From Altererythrobacter sp. (lineage in GTDB: Bacteria > Pseudomonadota > Alphaproteobacteria > Sphingomonadales > Sphingomonadaceae), in assembly GCA_024636575.1 (NCBI GenBank), contig JAGXGU010000175.1:1-5438 (forward strand): a stretch of 5,438 bases of DNA, given 5' to 3'. Both the position numbers and the translations under genes were made by a program. Of this stretch, positions 4,879-5,438 are shown piece by piece; position 1 is the stretch's first letter; the number at the start of each line of letters is the position of its first letter. The notes beneath the pieces were generated by a model. That model searched no databases and was not told the origin of the DNA. It was given only the letters and a program-made list of their open reading frames with translations.

Positions 4879-5438
4879 ATGCCTCCCAGCAGCCCTCCCC
4901 GCATTTTCGCACCGGCACGCCGCGCAGCGCTACGCCGCCGGGCGCAGCGATTGTCGCGAAGCCCGGCGGCGGCCCGCTTCATCCTTGATGACATGGTCGA
5001 GGATATTGTGGATCGTATTGATTTCATGCGCCTCGAGCCCGCCCGCTGCCTGGTGATCGGCGACAGCCACGCTGCCCTCGCCGCCGCACTCGCCGCGCCG
5101 GACCGGGAGATAATTTCCGCCGATCCGCTATCGCTTGACGAAGAGCAGCCCCTGCCCTTCGGCCCCTGCGATCTGATTGCCAGCCTTTCCACGCTCGATA
5201 CCGTCAATGATTTGCCCGGCGCACTGATCCATATTCGCAATGTGCTGGCCCCCGGTGGGCTGATGCTGGCCAGTTTTGTCGGCGCGGGCAGTCTGCCGAT
5301 TCTGCGGCAGGCGATGTTTGCGGCCGATGGTGACCGGCCGGCGGCACGGATACATCCGATGGTGGACAATCGCTCCGGTGCGGAATTGCTACAGCGTAGC
5401 GGCTTTGCCCGCCAAGTCGTTGATTCGCGGTCCGTTCA
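4879..5438 (+). CDS. NDUFAF5-like methyltransferase-fold protein, 3'-partial
   Basis: The first 186 residues of a class I SAM-methyltransferase-fold protein resembling NDUFAF5/C20orf7 (complex I assembly factor, which in human hydroxylates an arginine of NDUFS7) and BioC-like proteins. The frame stays open to the window end. The N-terminal PPRIFAPARRAALRRRAQR (6-24) matches the family's P-x-IFD-R-A-R-R-x-A start. Further matches are ASLSTLDTVNDLPGAL (101-116), equivalent to SLSLHWVNDLP; NVLAPGGLMLASFVGAGSL (121-139); and HPMVDNRSGAELLQRSGFA (159-177). Odd point: where GxGxG of SAM motif I should be, it reads CLVIGDSHAALAAAL (57-71), so the glycine-rich loop is largely lost, although the acidic residue after strand 2 (D82) is kept. 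The HW pair of the SLSLHW motif is also replaced. The ATG at 4879 fits the family's N-terminus; a ribosome site is not evident. Whether it methylates, hydroxylates or only assists assembly cannot be told from sequence. Confidence 0.85.
   Translation, partial: MPPSSPPRIFAPARRAALRRRAQRLSRSPAAARFILDDMVEDIVDRIDFMRLEPARCLVIGDSHAALAAALAAPDREIISADPLSLDEEQPLPFGPCDLIASLSTLDTVNDLPGALIHIRNVLAPGGLMLASFVGAGSLPILRQAMFAADGDRPAARIHPMVDNRSGAELLQRSGFARQVVDSRSV

Noticed and set aside
4424..5056. 210-codon plus-strand open frame spanning comF and the start of the NDUFAF5-like gene
   Set aside because: It is out of frame with both recognised genes, crosses two divergent starts and has no family features; a shadow.
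4761..5369. 202-codon minus-strand open frame opposite the NDUFAF5-like gene
   Set aside because: A Ser/Arg/Ala-rich translation typical of a shadow; the plus strand carries the family signatures.

Overview
The window looks like ordinary chromosome from an alphaproteobacterium, most likely a sphingomonad of the Erythrobacter/Altererythrobacter type. This rests on recognition of protein style (acyl-CoA dehydrogenase, MerR regulator, HisI and the NDUFAF5-like protein), the GC-rich third positions and the gene order. No database search was possible. There are six protein genes, two of them cut by the window edges. No RNA gene, insertion sequence, CRISPR array or phage gene was found.

Layout, left to right. 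(1) 1-885 (+): cysK, O-acetylserine sulfhydrylase, lacking about its first dozen residues at the left edge. (2) 909-938: a strong hairpin usable as a terminator on both strands, between two convergent genes. (3) 959-2764 (-): a 601-residue acyl-CoA dehydrogenase with the extra C-terminal domain, of the DmdC-like family. (4) 2801-3283 (-): a MerR-family regulator, 36 bases upstream of the dehydrogenase and probably co-transcribed with it. (5) 3300-3315: a perfect 16-base palindrome in the short gap between hisI and the regulator, the best candidate for the regulator's own operator. (6) 3315-3698 (-): hisI, phosphoribosyl-AMP cyclohydrolase. (7) 3699-4011: a 313-base gap with no convincing gene, some hairpins and candidate promoters. 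(8) 4012-4824 (-): comF-type phosphoribosyltransferase. (9) 4879-5438 (+): the N-terminal 186 residues of a methyltransferase-fold protein of the NDUFAF5/C20orf7 type, divergent from comF and running off the right edge.

How the genes work together. The MerR gene and the acyl-CoA dehydrogenase probably form one regulated unit for acyl-CoA (fatty acid, branched-chain or methylmercaptopropionate) breakdown, resembling LiuR-type control of such pathways. cysK (cysteine synthesis) and hisI (histidine synthesis) are housekeeping genes that happen to flank it. comF beside an NDUFAF5-like gene is, as far as I recall, a recurring alphaproteobacterial arrangement.

I see no clearly new multi-gene system. 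The points most worth a second look are the MerR operator/promoter arrangement, the degenerate SAM-binding motif in the NDUFAF5-like protein, and a terminator pointing rightward inside the 3' end of comF, which would make sense only if something is transcribed rightward from the 313-base gap.
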